Shown: positions 43,182-52,582, numbered from the stretch's first letter. The stretch: 64,000 nucleotides of DNA from Sphingomonas sp. QA11 (GCF_028473665.1 NZ_CP098774.1:4087501-4151500), one strand, 5' to 3'. The notes: generated by a model from the letters alone, not told the origin. Made by a program: numbers and translations.

Positions 43182-44614
43182 TCGCTGGCCTGAGGCCGGT
43201 GCCGGGCAGCTTCACCTGGCTGGCCCTGCACGAGATCCGGCTCGCCTGGCGAACCCGGCCGCGCGAGGGCGCGACACGCTGGATCGGCTACATGATGCTG
43301 CTGGCATGGCTTGCCTTTGGCTGCTTCCTCGCCTGGGTCCTGCGCGACGAGCCGATCCTGCCGCTGCCCGGGATCATGACCGGCATCCTGGCCGGCAGCA
43401 TCGTCGGCTTCAGCTTCATGACGACCCAGGCGATCATCGGCAGCCAGCGCACCCTGTACGAGAATGGCGATCTCGACCTGCTCTTTTCCGCACCGATCGA
43501 GGGGCGGACGGTGCTGCTCGCGAAGCTGTCCGGCATCGCCGGCACGATCGTGCTGACCTATGCAGTGCTGCTGCTGACCCTGGTCGTGCCGATCGCCTTA
43601 TTGGGCCATCCGCAATTGTTCGGGCTGGTGGCGCTGCTTGCCGCGCTCGCGCTGGCCGCCGCGGCGATCGGGCTGGGGATCACGCTCGGCCTGGCGAAGC
43701 TGGCGGGGCCCCGCGCCGCGCGGACGGTTGGCCAGATCTCGGCCGCGTTGCTGGGCGGCGCCATCTTCCTTATCTCCCAACTGGCGGGCCATGGCGACCG
43801 GCGCGAATCGAGCGCGTCGGTGCTGTTCGAACGCTTCAGCGACGAGGGTGTCGGGAGCACCGGCCTGTCAGGCCTGCCCGGCCATGCCGCCTTTGGCGAT
43901 CCTGTCGCGGTCATCGTCCTGCTCGGCATCGGCGTGCTGCTGTTCGTGCTGGCCGGCATCATGCTGCAACGCCTGTTCCTGTCCGGCTATCAGGACGGCG
44001 GCGCCCGCCTGTCCCGCGCCCGGCCGACCGGGCGGGCCACCGACCGGTTGTTCCACGCCAGCCTGTTCCGGTCGGTCTTCGCCAAGGAATGGCGGCTGCT
44101 CGCACGCGACCCGGCGCTCGTCTTCCAGATCCTGCTGCGGCTGATCTATCTCGCGCCGATCGTCTTCGTCGCCTTCGGCCGGGGTAGCCACGCGCCGATG
44201 ACGCCCGGCCTCGCCTTCGCCAGCGTGCTGCTAGCCGGCCAGATGGTCGGCAGCTTCGCCTGGCTGACCGTCTCGGCGGAGGACGCGCCCGACCTGATCA
44301 CTGTCTCCCCGGTCAGCAAGGCGGCGATCGACCGGGTAAAGCTGATGGCTGCGTTCGCGATGGCCGCGCCGATCGGGGTGATCCTGCCGATCGTGATCGC
44401 GTTCCAGACGCCACTGGGGGCACTGGTGACGCTGGCGTGCACGGCGGTCGGCGGCAGCGCCGCCGGCTATATCGAGCTCAAGCTCGGCAAGCCGGCACAA
44501 CGCAGCAGTTTCGCGCGACGGCGCTCCGGATCGGTGGTCGGGAACATATTGTCGATCCTGGTCGCCATCATCTTCGGTGGAATCGCGGGAGCCGGCGTCT
44601 ATTTTATCCGCTGA
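43178..44614 (+). CDS. ABC transporter permease (large ABC-2-like)
   Basis: 478 residues with about ten to twelve membrane segments; cytoplasmic N-terminus with WLALHEIRLAWRTRPREG and an internal FRSVFAKEWRLLARDPAL, the two repeated pre-helix motifs of this permease family. Partner of the upstream ATPase by ATGA coupling. A much longer phase upstream is only a shadow. Confidence 0.85.
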   Translation: MIAGLRPVPGSFTWLALHEIRLAWRTRPREGATRWIGYMMLLAWLAFGCFLAWVLRDEPILPLPGIMTGILAGSIVGFSFMTTQAIIGSQRTLYENGDLDLLFSAPIEGRTVLLAKLSGIAGTIVLTYAVLLLTLVVPIALLGHPQLFGLVALLAALALAAAAIGLGITLGLAKLAGPRAARTVGQISAALLGGAIFLISQLAGHGDRRESSASVLFERFSDEGVGSTGLSGLPGHAAFGDPVAVIVLLGIGVLLFVLAGIMLQRLFLSGYQDGGARLSRARPTGRATDRLFHASLFRSVFAKEWRLLARDPALVFQILLRLIYLAPIVFVAFGRGSHAPMTPGLAFASVLLAGQMVGSFAWLTVSAEDAPDLITVSPVSKAAIDRVKLMAAFAMAAPIGVILPIVIAFQTPLGALVTLACTAVGGSAAGYIELKLGKPAQRSSFARRRSGSVVGNILSILVAIIFGGIAGAGVYFIR

Positions 44615-44674
44615 CGTAGGCAGGCGCCTCGAGGTAAGCTGCGGTACCGAATCATTCCCTTCAGGAGAGCATCG

Positions 44675-45079
44675 ATGGTCGAGCGGCCCACCAACGGCAT
44701 CACCGCGTTCCTCACGATCCGCGGCAAGCGCGGACAGGAGGCGCTCGCTTTCTACACCCGCGCGTTCGGCGCCGAGGTGACCGAGAAGAATCTCGCCGAG
44801 GACGGCCAGCGGCTGATGCAGGCAGGCCTGAAAATCAACGGCGGCTGGCTGATGCTGTCCGACGAATTCCCCGAATGGCGCGGCTATGACGAGCCCGAGC
44901 CCAAGGGCGTCGGGCTTCATTTACAGGTCGACGATGCCGATGCCTGGGCCGAACGCGCGGTCGCGGCGGGCGCCACGATCACCATGCCGGTCGACAACCA
45001 GTTCTGGGGCGACCGTTACGGCCAGCTCACCGATCCGTTCGGGCATCTCTGGTCGATCGGATCGCCGATCAAGGAATAG
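44675..45079 (+). CDS. VOC-family (PhnB/glyoxalase-like) protein
   Basis: 134 residues, a single vicinal-oxygen-chelate domain made of two beta-alpha-beta-beta-beta units: ALAFYTRAFGAEV at the start and the end motif QFWGDRYGQLTDPFGHLWSI typical of PhnB-like members. It may bind metal and a small ligand; the activity is unknown. Confidence 0.9.
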   Translation: MVERPTNGITAFLTIRGKRGQEALAFYTRAFGAEVTEKNLAEDGQRLMQAGLKINGGWLMLSDEFPEWRGYDEPEPKGVGLHLQVDDADAWAERAVAAGATITMPVDNQFWGDRYGQLTDPFGHLWSIGSPIKE

Positions 45080-45091
45080 CACGCGCCGGTT

Positions 45092-45670
45092 TTAGTGCAC
45101 CGTCTCGCCGCGGGCGCACATGCCGACGAACTTCATGATCCGCGCGGCGCGGGTTTCCGGCTTCTTCGCGTCATGGATGCGGTAGAGGATCGCGTAGCGG
45201 TTCGCGCCGGTAAGGCCGTCGAAAAAGGCCCGCGCGCCGGGCTCCGCATCGAGCGCCGCGACGAGATCGTCGGGCATGGCGATGCTGCTTTGCGGCGCAT
45301 AGGCGGCATCCCAGCGGCCATCGGCCATGGCCGCGTCGATCTCCCGCTGGCCCGCCGGCGCGATCCGCCCGGCCTTGCCAAGCTCGACGGCGCGATCGCG
45401 ATTCCTCTCCGACCAATTGCCCCGGGGCTTGCGCGGCGTGAAGCGGATCAGCCACCAATGCTCGTCATAGGGATCCGACTGGCCATCGATCCACCCATGG
45501 CACAGCGCGCCATCGATCGCCCCGGCCTTCGATACCGACGGGACACCGGCATGTGCCTTGGCAAGCTTAAGCCACACGCCCTTGCTGTCGCGCGGCTGCG
45601 CGGCGAGCCACCCCTCCCATGCCTCGCCATCCGCAAAGGAAAGGATCGGCAGGCCGGCGCGCTCCTCCAC
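45092..45670 (-). CDS. YdeI/OmpD-associated-family protein
   Basis: 192 residues. Family features: WLKLAKAHAGVPSVSKAGAI, ALCHGWIDGQSDPYDEHWWL, RFTPRKPRGNWSERN and the C-terminal OmdA region. Function unknown, with links to stress responses suggested in other bacteria. It begins one base after the stop of the nitronate monooxygenase gene, so the two are in one operon. Confidence 0.88.
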   Translation of the reverse strand: MEERAGLPILSFADGEAWEGWLAAQPRDSKGVWLKLAKAHAGVPSVSKAGAIDGALCHGWIDGQSDPYDEHWWLIRFTPRKPRGNWSERNRDRAVELGKAGRIAPAGQREIDAAMADGRWDAAYAPQSSIAMPDDLVAALDAEPGARAFFDGLTGANRYAILYRIHDAKKPETRAARIMKFVGMCARGETVH

Positions 45671-45671
45671 G

Positions 45672-46739
45672 TCAGGCCGCCCTTTTTTCCAGCGCGTGCG
45701 CTGCCTCGGCCATCAGCGACTCGATGATCTCCGCGACCGGCTCTTCCTTCGTCACCATGCCGACCGACTGGCCGGCCATCAGGCTGCCATGCTCGACATC
45801 GCCGTCGATGACCGCACGGCGCAGCGCGCCGGCCCAGTAATGCTCGATCTGGAGCTGCGCCTCGCCCATCTCGACCTTGCCCTCATCGAGAAGCTGCGCG
45901 ACCTCGCGCTGCTTCGCCGTGAACAATTCGCCGCCGGCATTCTTCAACGCGCGCACCGGGATGACCGGCAGGCGCGGATCGATCTGGACGCTGGCGATCG
46001 CATCGCGAGCGGAGGCGCGCAGGAACGCCTTCTTGAAATTGGCATGCGCAATCGATTCGCTCGCGCAGACGAAGCGCGTGCCGAGCTGGACGCCCGCCGC
46101 GCCCATATCGAGATAGCCTGCGATCGCCTCTCCCCGCCCGATGCCGCCGGCGACGAACACCGGCACTGCATCGGCGACCTCGGGCAGTATCTCCTGGGCC
46201 AGCACGCTGGTCGAGACCGGGCCGATATGGCCGCCGGCCTCCATGCCCTCGACAACGAGCGCGTCGACGCCGGAACGGATCAGCTTCTTGGCGAGCGACA
46301 AGGCGGGGGCGAAGCAGATCAGCTTCGCGCCGTTGGCCTTGATCGCGTCGATCGACCCCGTTGGCGGCAGGCCGCCCGCGAGCACGACGTGGCCGACACC
46401 GTGTTTGTTGCAGACCTCGATCAGGTCGAACAGCATCGGGTGCATGGTGATGAGGTTCACGCCGAACGGCTTGTCGGTCAGCGCCTTGGTGCCGGTGATC
46501 TCAGCGTCGAGCAGTTCGGGTGTCATCGCCCCGCAGGCGATCAGGCCGAAGCCGCCCGCATTGGAGATGGCGGAAACGAGATTGCGCTCCGACACCCAGG
46601 ACATGGCGCCGCACAGGATGGCTGTTTCCGAGCCGAGGAATGCGGCCCCCCGCGCCATGCGGCGGCGAAGCCTCTCGCCTCCCACTGAGTGAGAGGGGCT
46701 GGGGGCGGAGGTGTCGGCATGTGCCAGGGTATCGGTCAT
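45672..46739 (-). CDS. Nitronate monooxygenase family flavoprotein
   Basis: 355 residues, FMN TIM barrel (NPD/enoyl-ACP-reductase-II-like): AILCGAMSWVSERNLVSAIS, GMEAGGHIGPVST, FVAGGIGRGEAIAGYLDMGA. It oxidises nitronates or a related substrate; the exact reaction cannot be fixed. ATG 46739 is chosen, though residues 10-25 (TSAPSPSHSVGGERL) look like translated repeat, and ATG 46658 would begin right at the conserved part (MARGAAFLG). Confidence 0.85.
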   Translation of the reverse strand: MTDTLAHADTSAPSPSHSVGGERLRRRMARGAAFLGSETAILCGAMSWVSERNLVSAISNAGGFGLIACGAMTPELLDAEITGTKALTDKPFGVNLITMHPMLFDLIEVCNKHGVGHVVLAGGLPPTGSIDAIKANGAKLICFAPALSLAKKLIRSGVDALVVEGMEAGGHIGPVSTSVLAQEILPEVADAVPVFVAGGIGRGEAIAGYLDMGAAGVQLGTRFVCASESIAHANFKKAFLRASARDAIASVQIDPRLPVIPVRALKNAGGELFTAKQREVAQLLDEGKVEMGEAQLQIEHYWAGALRRAVIDGDVEHGSLMAGQSVGMVTKEEPVAEIIESLMAEAAHALEKRAA

Positions 46740-46867
46740 GTCGCGCACATGCCCTCCCGGCGGCAAATGCGCAATCAGGTCGGAATGGTCACTGCGTATT
46801 TCCCGGCCATGTCGGAGATTGGCACCTTAACAGACCCTTCCCCAACCCCTCCCGCAAGCGGGAGGGG
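46671..46867. repeat. Paired REP-like element with one perfect and one degenerate palindrome
   Basis: The perfect copy CCCCTCCCGC-AA-GCGGGAGGGG is at 46846-46867. A degenerate partner (CCTCTC...GTGAGAGGGGCTGGGGG) at about 46672-46706 lies inside the 5' coding part of the monooxygenase gene. The unit fills most of the space to lysC. Confidence 0.75.
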
Positions 46868-46872
46868 AATAA

Positions 46873-48132
46873 TCAGGCCGCGTCTTCGGCGTCCAGACCA
46901 TAAGCGGTATGCAGCACGCGTACCGCGAGTTCGGTATAGTCTTCCTCGATCAGCACCGAGACCTTGATCTCCGAGGTGGTGATAACCTGGATGTTGATGC
47001 CGCGCTCGCCCAAAGTCTTGAACATCGTCGCCGCGACGCCGGCATGGCTGCGCATGCCCACACCGACCACCGAGATCTTGGCGACCCGGGTATCGTGGAG
47101 GAGGCCGGTATGGCCGATATCGCCCTGCGCGTTGCCAAGCACCTCGAGCGACCGGGCCAGATCGGCGCCCGGCACGGTAAAGGTTACGTCGGTCGAGCCG
47201 GTCGCATGGGCGACGTTCTGCACGATCATGTCGACATTGATATTGGCATCGGCCAGCGGGGTGAAGATCGAGGCGACCGCGCCGGGACGGTCGGGCACCG
47301 CCGTCAGCGTGATCTTCGCCTCGTTCTTGTCATGGGCGATGCCCGTGATGAGCTGGCGTTCCATATCGTCAATCTCCTCTTCGCCCACGATCATCGTACC
47401 GGGCAATGTGTCCGCCATCGGCGCGTCCTCGCCCGTGAAGGACGAGAGCACCTGAACGCGGACCTGTTCCTTCATCGCGAGCCCCACCGAACGGGTCTGG
47501 AGCACCTTGGCCCCGACGCTGGCGAGTTCGAGCATTTCTTCATACGTCACGCGCTTCAGCTTGCGCGCGCGCGGCACGATGCGCGGGTCGGTCGTATAGA
47601 CGCCGTCGACATCAGTGTAGATGTCGCAGCGATCGGCCTTCATCGCCGCCGCCATCGCCACCGCAGAGGTATCCGAGCCGCCGCGTCCGAGCGTCGTCAC
47701 GCGCTCGCCGGTCGCGACGCCCTGGAAGCCGGGGATCACCGCGACCTCACCCTTGTCGAGCGACAGATTGAGCGTGGCTGTGTCGATCTCGGCGATGCGC
47801 GCCGAGCCATGGCCGTCCGAGGTGCGGATTGGCAGCTGCCAGCCGAGCCAGCTCCGCGCCGGCACGCCGATCGCCTGGAGCGCGATCGCCAGCAGGCCGC
47901 TGGTGATCTGCTCGCCGGCGGAAACCACCACGTCATATTCGTGCGGATCGTAAAGCGATGAAGCTTCGCGGCAGAAATTGACCAGCCGGTCGGTCTCGCC
48001 CGCCATCGCCGACACGACGACCGCGACCTGGTTGCCGGCCTCCACCTCGCGTTTGACGCGCGCGGCAACGCTCCGGATCCGCTCGATCCCCGCCATGGAG
48101 GTGCCGCCGAACTTCATCACGATACGAGCCAT
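46873..48132 (-). CDS. lysC: Aspartate kinase
   Basis: First step of the lysine/threonine/methionine pathway. 419 residues, monofunctional: N-terminal kinase motif VMKFGGTSMAGIERI, TLGRGGSDTSAVAMAAA and TDVDGVYTTDPRIV, then two ACT domains for feedback control (about residues 265-410). ATG 48132 is chosen; AAGGA is 13 bases upstream. Divergent from ubiG with about 50 bases between; thrC of the same pathway is at 55 kb. Confidence 0.96.
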   Translation of the reverse strand: MARIVMKFGGTSMAGIERIRSVAARVKREVEAGNQVAVVVSAMAGETDRLVNFCREASSLYDPHEYDVVVSAGEQITSGLLAIALQAIGVPARSWLGWQLPIRTSDGHGSARIAEIDTATLNLSLDKGEVAVIPGFQGVATGERVTTLGRGGSDTSAVAMAAAMKADRCDIYTDVDGVYTTDPRIVPRARKLKRVTYEEMLELASVGAKVLQTRSVGLAMKEQVRVQVLSSFTGEDAPMADTLPGTMIVGEEEIDDMERQLITGIAHDKNEAKITLTAVPDRPGAVASIFTPLADANINVDMIVQNVAHATGSTDVTFTVPGADLARSLEVLGNAQGDIGHTGLLHDTRVAKISVVGVGMRSHAGVAATMFKTLGERGINIQVITTSEIKVSVLIEEDYTELAVRVLHTAYGLDAEDAA

Positions 48133-48183
48133 GGAGATGCAGAAATCCTTGGGGTGAGCGGGGCGCCCTGATAGGAAGCAGAT

Positions 48184-48921
48184 ATGGTGATGGCAAGCGA
48201 CCCCGTAACGACGATCGATCCTGAAGAGGCAGCGCATTTCGGCGCGATGGCCGCCGAGTGGTGGGACCCGAAGGGATCGTCGGCGATGCTCCACCGGCTG
48301 AACCCCGTGCGACTCGGCTATCTGCGCGAACGGATCGACGCGCATTGGGGACTGGATGGAGCCAGCTTCACGCCGCTTGCGGGGAAGACGGCGCTCGATG
48401 TCGGCTGCGGCGCGGGGCTGTTGTGCGAGCCGCTCGCGCGGCTGGGCGCGACGGTGACCGGAATCGACGCGGCGGCGGAGAATATCGCGGCGGCCCATGC
48501 CCATGCCCGGCAATCCGGGCTGACGATCGACTATCGCACCGGCGGGATCGAGGGACTGGGCGCGGCACGCTTCGACCTGGTGACCAGCCTGGAGGTGATC
48601 GAGCATGTCACCGATCCGGCGGCGTTCGTCGCCGGGCTGGCCGGCGCGCTGACGGCGGGCGGGCTGATGGTCCTGTCCACCCCGAACCGCACCGCGCTGT
48701 CACGGCTTGCCATGATTACCATCGGCGAGGGTACCGGACAGATTCCCAGGGGTACACATGACTGGGACAAGTTCCTGACGCCCGAGGAACTAATCACGCT
48801 GATCGAAGCGGCCGGGCTGACGGTGGTCGATACACGCGGGCTCAGCTTTTCAGTGGCGAAGGGTTTCGTGATTTCCGACGATATGACGCTGGATTATTTC
48901 GTGACGGCTACCCACGGATAA
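48184..48921 (+). CDS. ubiG: Ubiquinone biosynthesis O-methyltransferase UbiG
   Basis: Catalyses both O-methylations in ubiquinone synthesis. 245 residues; SAM motif TALDVGCGAGLLCEPLARLG, LEVIEHVTDPAAFV and the family start with AAEWWDPKGSSAMLHRLNPV. ATG 48184 has AGGAAG at seven bases; ATG 48190 is close. The ubiG/lysC divergent arrangement is common in alphaproteobacteria. Confidence 0.95.
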   Translation: MVMASDPVTTIDPEEAAHFGAMAAEWWDPKGSSAMLHRLNPVRLGYLRERIDAHWGLDGASFTPLAGKTALDVGCGAGLLCEPLARLGATVTGIDAAAENIAAAHAHARQSGLTIDYRTGGIEGLGAARFDLVTSLEVIEHVTDPAAFVAGLAGALTAGGLMVLSTPNRTALSRLAMITIGEGTGQIPRGTHDWDKFLTPEELITLIEAAGLTVVDTRGLSFSVAKGFVISDDMTLDYFVTATHG

Positions 48922-49022
48922 CGTCACCCCTGACTTGTTCCGGGATCCACCCCGCCGCGAACCAAAACGCCGGGGCTTTCGCGGCACGGTGGATGCCGGA
49001 ACAGGTCCGGCATGACGGGTGG
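48922..49022. repeat. Large imperfect palindrome between convergent ubiG and osmoprotectant genes
   Basis: GACTTGTTCCGGGATCCACC...CCGCGAA (48932-48961) is complementary, with a few mismatches, to TTCGCGG..GGTGGATGCCGGAACAGGTC (48978-49007); the outer part CACCC/GGGTG extends it. The ~100-bp unit looks like a dispersed sphingomonad repeat and may serve as a two-way terminator. Confidence 0.7.
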
Positions 49023-49024
49023 CA

Positions 49025-50557
49025 CTACAGGCCGACCTTCTTCTCCAGCCAGCGCGCCGCAGCATCGGGCGATGCCTTGTCGCGATCCCGGTCGACCATA
49101 TAATTTGCCTCGCGCATCGCCTCGACGGAGATATGACCGATCAACGGCGTCACCACATCGACAAAGGCGTGGTCCCGCGCGCGTTTCGGCGAGACAAGCA
49201 GGATCGCGTCATAGCCCGGGATCGCTCCTTTGGGATCGGTCAGCACGGTAAGCCTGTCAGCCGCGATCCGGCCGTCAGAGGAGAAGGCGGGGATGACGTC
49301 CGCCGTGCCGTCGGTGAGCGCGCGGAACATGAAGGTCGGCTGATAGGGATGCGCCTCCCTGAAGCGCAGGCCGTAAGCACGCTTCACCGCCGCCCATTCG
49401 GGACGTTCGAGGAACTCGATATCCGTGGCGAGGCGAAGCTGCGGCGCGATGGGCGCGAGATCGGTGATACTGCGGATTCCCCGCCGGGCGGCATCGTCGC
49501 CGCGCATCGCGAAGGCATAGCTGTTCTCGAAACCCAGGGTGCCAAGCAGCCGGACGCCATGGTGGCGCTCCGCCCAGTCGGCCACCCCCTTCACGATCGC
49601 GGCGCGCGGCGGCACGTCCGTGCGCTTCATGCCGTTGGTCCAGATCGTGCCTGAATAATCGACATAGATATCGATATCTCCGCCCGCGAGGGCCGAGAAG
49701 GCCACGACCGAACCAAGCCCCTCGCGATACTCGACGCGGTAACCCGCCTTTTCCAGCCGGTGGCCGATCACCCGGGCCAGGATGTATTGTTCCGAGAAGC
49801 CCTTGGCGCCGACCACGACCGTCTGCCCGCTGCGCGGCCATAGGGGGGTGAGCGCGGCCAGGACGCCCACCGCCAGCACGGCGGCGGCGATCCACACCCG
49901 CAACGGCCGCCGCGCGGCGATGCCATGCTCGATCGCCCCGAGCAGCGCATCGACCGCCAGCGCAAGTGCCGCCGCCGTCAGGCAGCCCGCCAGGACCAGC
50001 GCCCAGTTCTGGGTCTGCAGCCCGGCAAAGATCATGTCGCCAAGGCTCGGCTGGCCGACGGTGGTGGAAAGCGTCGCCGCGCCGATCGTCCAGACCGCCG
50101 CGGTACGGATGCCCGCCATCAGCACCGGCGCGACGAGCGGCGCCTCGACCAGGCGGAGCTTCTGCCACGCCGTCATGCCGACGCCGTCAGCCGCCTCGAT
50201 CACCGCCGGATCAATGCCGGCAAGACCGGTGACACCGTTCCTGAGGATCGGCAGTAGCGCATACAGCGTCAGCGCGAGCAGCGAGGGCAGGAAACCGAGC
50301 GCCGGGATGCCGCCACCGACAAGGGTCGAGAGCGACAGCAGCAGCGGATAGAAGAGCGCCAGCAACGCAAGCGACGGGATGGTCTGGACCAGGCTGGCGA
50401 ACCCGAGCGCGATCTTCGCCACGGTGGGCCGCCGCGCCGACCAGATCGCCAGTGGCAGGCTGATAACGAGCCCCAGCGCCAGCGCCGAGGCGGCGAGCAG
50501 CAGATGGGCGGCCAGAAGATCCGGCACGCGGGTGAGCGCTTCGAGGAACGGGCTCAT
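49025..50557 (-). CDS. Osmoprotectant ABC transporter, fused permease and substrate-binding protein
   Basis: 510 residues. The N-terminal 210 form a five- or six-helix permease with the EAA-type loop (VIEAADGVGMTAWQKLRLVE). After one more helix (VWIAAAVLAVGVLAALTPLW) comes an OpuAC/ProX-type binding domain (VVVGAKGFSEQYILARVIGH ... YVDYSGTIWTNG). Expected substrates are glycine betaine, choline or carnitine. Coupled to the ATPase gene by ATGA. Confidence 0.92.
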   Translation of the reverse strand: MSPFLEALTRVPDLLAAHLLLAASALALGLVISLPLAIWSARRPTVAKIALGFASLVQTIPSLALLALFYPLLLSLSTLVGGGIPALGFLPSLLALTLYALLPILRNGVTGLAGIDPAVIEAADGVGMTAWQKLRLVEAPLVAPVLMAGIRTAAVWTIGAATLSTTVGQPSLGDMIFAGLQTQNWALVLAGCLTAAALALAVDALLGAIEHGIAARRPLRVWIAAAVLAVGVLAALTPLWPRSGQTVVVGAKGFSEQYILARVIGHRLEKAGYRVEYREGLGSVVAFSALAGGDIDIYVDYSGTIWTNGMKRTDVPPRAAIVKGVADWAERHHGVRLLGTLGFENSYAFAMRGDDAARRGIRSITDLAPIAPQLRLATDIEFLERPEWAAVKRAYGLRFREAHPYQPTFMFRALTDGTADVIPAFSSDGRIAADRLTVLTDPKGAIPGYDAILLVSPKRARDHAFVDVVTPLIGHISVEAMREANYMVDRDRDKASPDAAARWLEKKVGL

Positions 50558-51333
50558 GCCCCCTGCTCCAGCGCGTGCAGCCGCCGGGCCTGCTCGCGCG
50601 GCACGGCGACGAGCGCGTCGGCCTCCGTCCCGCCCTCGCCCGCCAGCAATGCCCTTGGCGTCGCATCGGCAACGATCCGCCCCGCCGCCATCACCAGCAC
50701 CCGGTCGGCGAGCAGCAGCGCCTCCGCCATGTCGTGAGTCACCATGATCGTGGTGAGGCCGAGCCGGTCGTGCAGCGCGCGGATCGCGACGCCGAGTTGG
50801 TCCCGCGTCACCGGATCGAGCGCGCCGAAAGGCTCGTCCATCAGCATCAGCCCCGGCGCGGTGGCAAGCGCGCGGGCGACGCCGACACGCTGACGCTGGC
50901 CACCCGACAGTGCGTCGGGCATGCGGTTTCCGAAATCGCGCGGCAGATCGACCAGGTCGAGCAGGTCAGCGATTCGCCCGGCCCGGTCGCGCTCCCCGGC
51001 GAGACGCAGGCCAATGCCGATATTCTCCGCAACGCTCATATGCGGAAACAGGCCGATATTCTGGAAGACATAGCCGATCCGCCGGCGCAGCGCGTGCGGC
51101 CCCGCGTTCGCCACTTCCTCCCCGCCGATCGCGATTCGCCCGGCGGTCGGTTCGATCAGCCGGTTGACCATCTTGAGCAGGGTCGATTTGCCCGACCCGG
51201 ATGCCCCGACCAGCGCGACGAAGCTGCTCCCCGCAATCTCGAGCGACACGCCGTCGACCGCGACCGCGCCGCCCGGATAACGCTTGGCGACGCCATCAAA
51301 GGCGATCGAGGGGCCGGGCGATTGTGCTGGCAT
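50554..51333 (-). CDS. Osmoprotectant ABC transporter ATPase (ProV/OpuCA type)
   Basis: 259 residues: Walker A GASGSGKST, YVFQNIGLFPHM, signature LSGGQRQRVGVARAL, Walker B LMLMDEPFGALDPVTRDQL, VTHDMAEALLLADR. It energises the fused permease/binding protein. It lacks the C-terminal CBS pair found in many OpuA/ProV ATPases that sense ionic strength, so gating must differ. Confidence 0.92.
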   Translation of the reverse strand: MPAQSPGPSIAFDGVAKRYPGGAVAVDGVSLEIAGSSFVALVGASGSGKSTLLKMVNRLIEPTAGRIAIGGEEVANAGPHALRRRIGYVFQNIGLFPHMSVAENIGIGLRLAGERDRAGRIADLLDLVDLPRDFGNRMPDALSGGQRQRVGVARALATAPGLMLMDEPFGALDPVTRDQLGVAIRALHDRLGLTTIMVTHDMAEALLLADRVLVMAAGRIVADATPRALLAGEGGTEADALVAVPREQARRLHALEQGA

Positions 51334-51402
51334 CGGCGCAGTTTGTGCGGGAGGATGACGCGAACGTCAAACAGCGACAAATGATGGCGAAGTGGAGGCA
51401 GC

Positions 51403-52206
51403 ATGGCAGAGGCGGCAGGGAAATCGATCTTCATCACCGGCGGCGGATCGGGCATCGGCCAGGCGACGGCGAAGCTGTTCGCAAGCCGGGGCTGGCGCAT
51501 CGGGCTGGCTGACGTCAATGCAAAAGGACTTTCCGAGACCGCCGCGATGCTCCCGGCCGGCATGGTCGAAACCTATCTGATGGACGTGCGCGACCGCGAG
51601 GCCTGGACGGCGAGCCTCGACGCCTTCACCGCGCCCGCCGGCGGAGCGCTCGACGTGCTGTTCAACAATGCCGGGATCGGCACCGGCGGGCCCCTCGCCG
51701 AGATGAGCTTCGAGGATATCGACCGGACGGTGTCGATCAACCTGATGGGCGTGCTGAACGGTGCGCGGATCGGCTATACCTATCTCGCGCGGGCGCCGGG
51801 TTCGTGCCTGCTCAACACCGCTTCGGCATCGGCGATCTACGGGGCGGCGGGGCTGGTACCCTATTCGATGAGCAAGTTCGGCGTTCGGGCGATGACCGAA
51901 GGGCTCGACGGGGAATGGCATGGTGCCGGGATCAAGGTGCGCGACATCGTGCCGAGCTTCATCGAGACGCCCCTGCTGAACAGCCCGAGAGGCGGATCGA
52001 ACCAGTCGATTCGCGAAACGGTAACAGCCGCTGGCCTTGAGCTGACCCCGGTGGAGGCGGTCGCCCGGGCCGCCTGGGACGCGGTGCATGGCGACAGGGT
52101 GCACAGCTATGTCGGCAAGACCGCGCACCGCATGGCCTTCGCCGCCCGGTGGATGCCGGGCCAGCTTCGCAAGATGATGCGGCGCGGGGTTACGGCGGCG
52201 AAGTAA
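51403..52206 (+). CDS. SDR-family oxidoreductase (classical)
   Basis: 267 residues: TGGGSGIGQATAKL cofactor loop, FNNAGIGTGG, the catalytic YSMSKFGVRA, and the Asp in LADVN that favours NAD(H). Divergent from the osmoprotectant operon by about 70 bases. Substrate not evident. Confidence 0.92.
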   Translation: MAEAAGKSIFITGGGSGIGQATAKLFASRGWRIGLADVNAKGLSETAAMLPAGMVETYLMDVRDREAWTASLDAFTAPAGGALDVLFNNAGIGTGGPLAEMSFEDIDRTVSINLMGVLNGARIGYTYLARAPGSCLLNTASASAIYGAAGLVPYSMSKFGVRAMTEGLDGEWHGAGIKVRDIVPSFIETPLLNSPRGGSNQSIRETVTAAGLELTPVEAVARAAWDAVHGDRVHSYVGKTAHRMAFAARWMPGQLRKMMRRGVTAAK

Positions 52207-52240
52207 GCCGCCTTCCCTTGAAAGGGGGATGCCTGAAAGA

Positions 52241-52534
52241 TCAGTCCAATAGGAGGTCGATCGCCTCGGCCATGTCGACATCGCGTTGCGAAAGACCACC
52301 CGCGTCATGGGTGGTCAGCAATATCTCCACCCGGTTCCACACGTTCGACCATTCGGGATGATGATCGGCTTTCTCCGCGAGCAACGCGACGCGGGTCATG
52401 AAGGCGAAGGCCTCGCTGAAATCGGCGAAGGTGAAGGTTCGCGTGATCGCGTCGCGCGCCTCGTCGAAATCCCATTCATCAAGCGCGTCCAGCGCCTCGG
52501 TCCGTTCTTCCTCGGTCAACTGTTCGATCGCCAT
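52241..52534 (-). CDS. phhB: Pterin-4a-carbinolamine dehydratase
   Basis: 97 residues. The active-site core is FAFMTRVALLAEKADHHPEW and VWNRVEILLTTHDAGGLSQRD. It regenerates tetrahydropterin after aromatic amino acid hydroxylation; no phhA is in the window, so it may instead serve pterin or molybdopterin metabolism. ATG 52534 has AGGAGG; longer starts up to 53032 are antisense shadows. Confidence 0.94.
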   Translation of the reverse strand: MAIEQLTEEERTEALDALDEWDFDEARDAITRTFTFADFSEAFAFMTRVALLAEKADHHPEWSNVWNRVEILLTTHDAGGLSQRDVDMAEAIDLLLD

Positions 52535-52582
52535 CAGTGCCTCCTGTAGCGCTCGATGCGCCTTCGCCCTATGGCATAGCCG

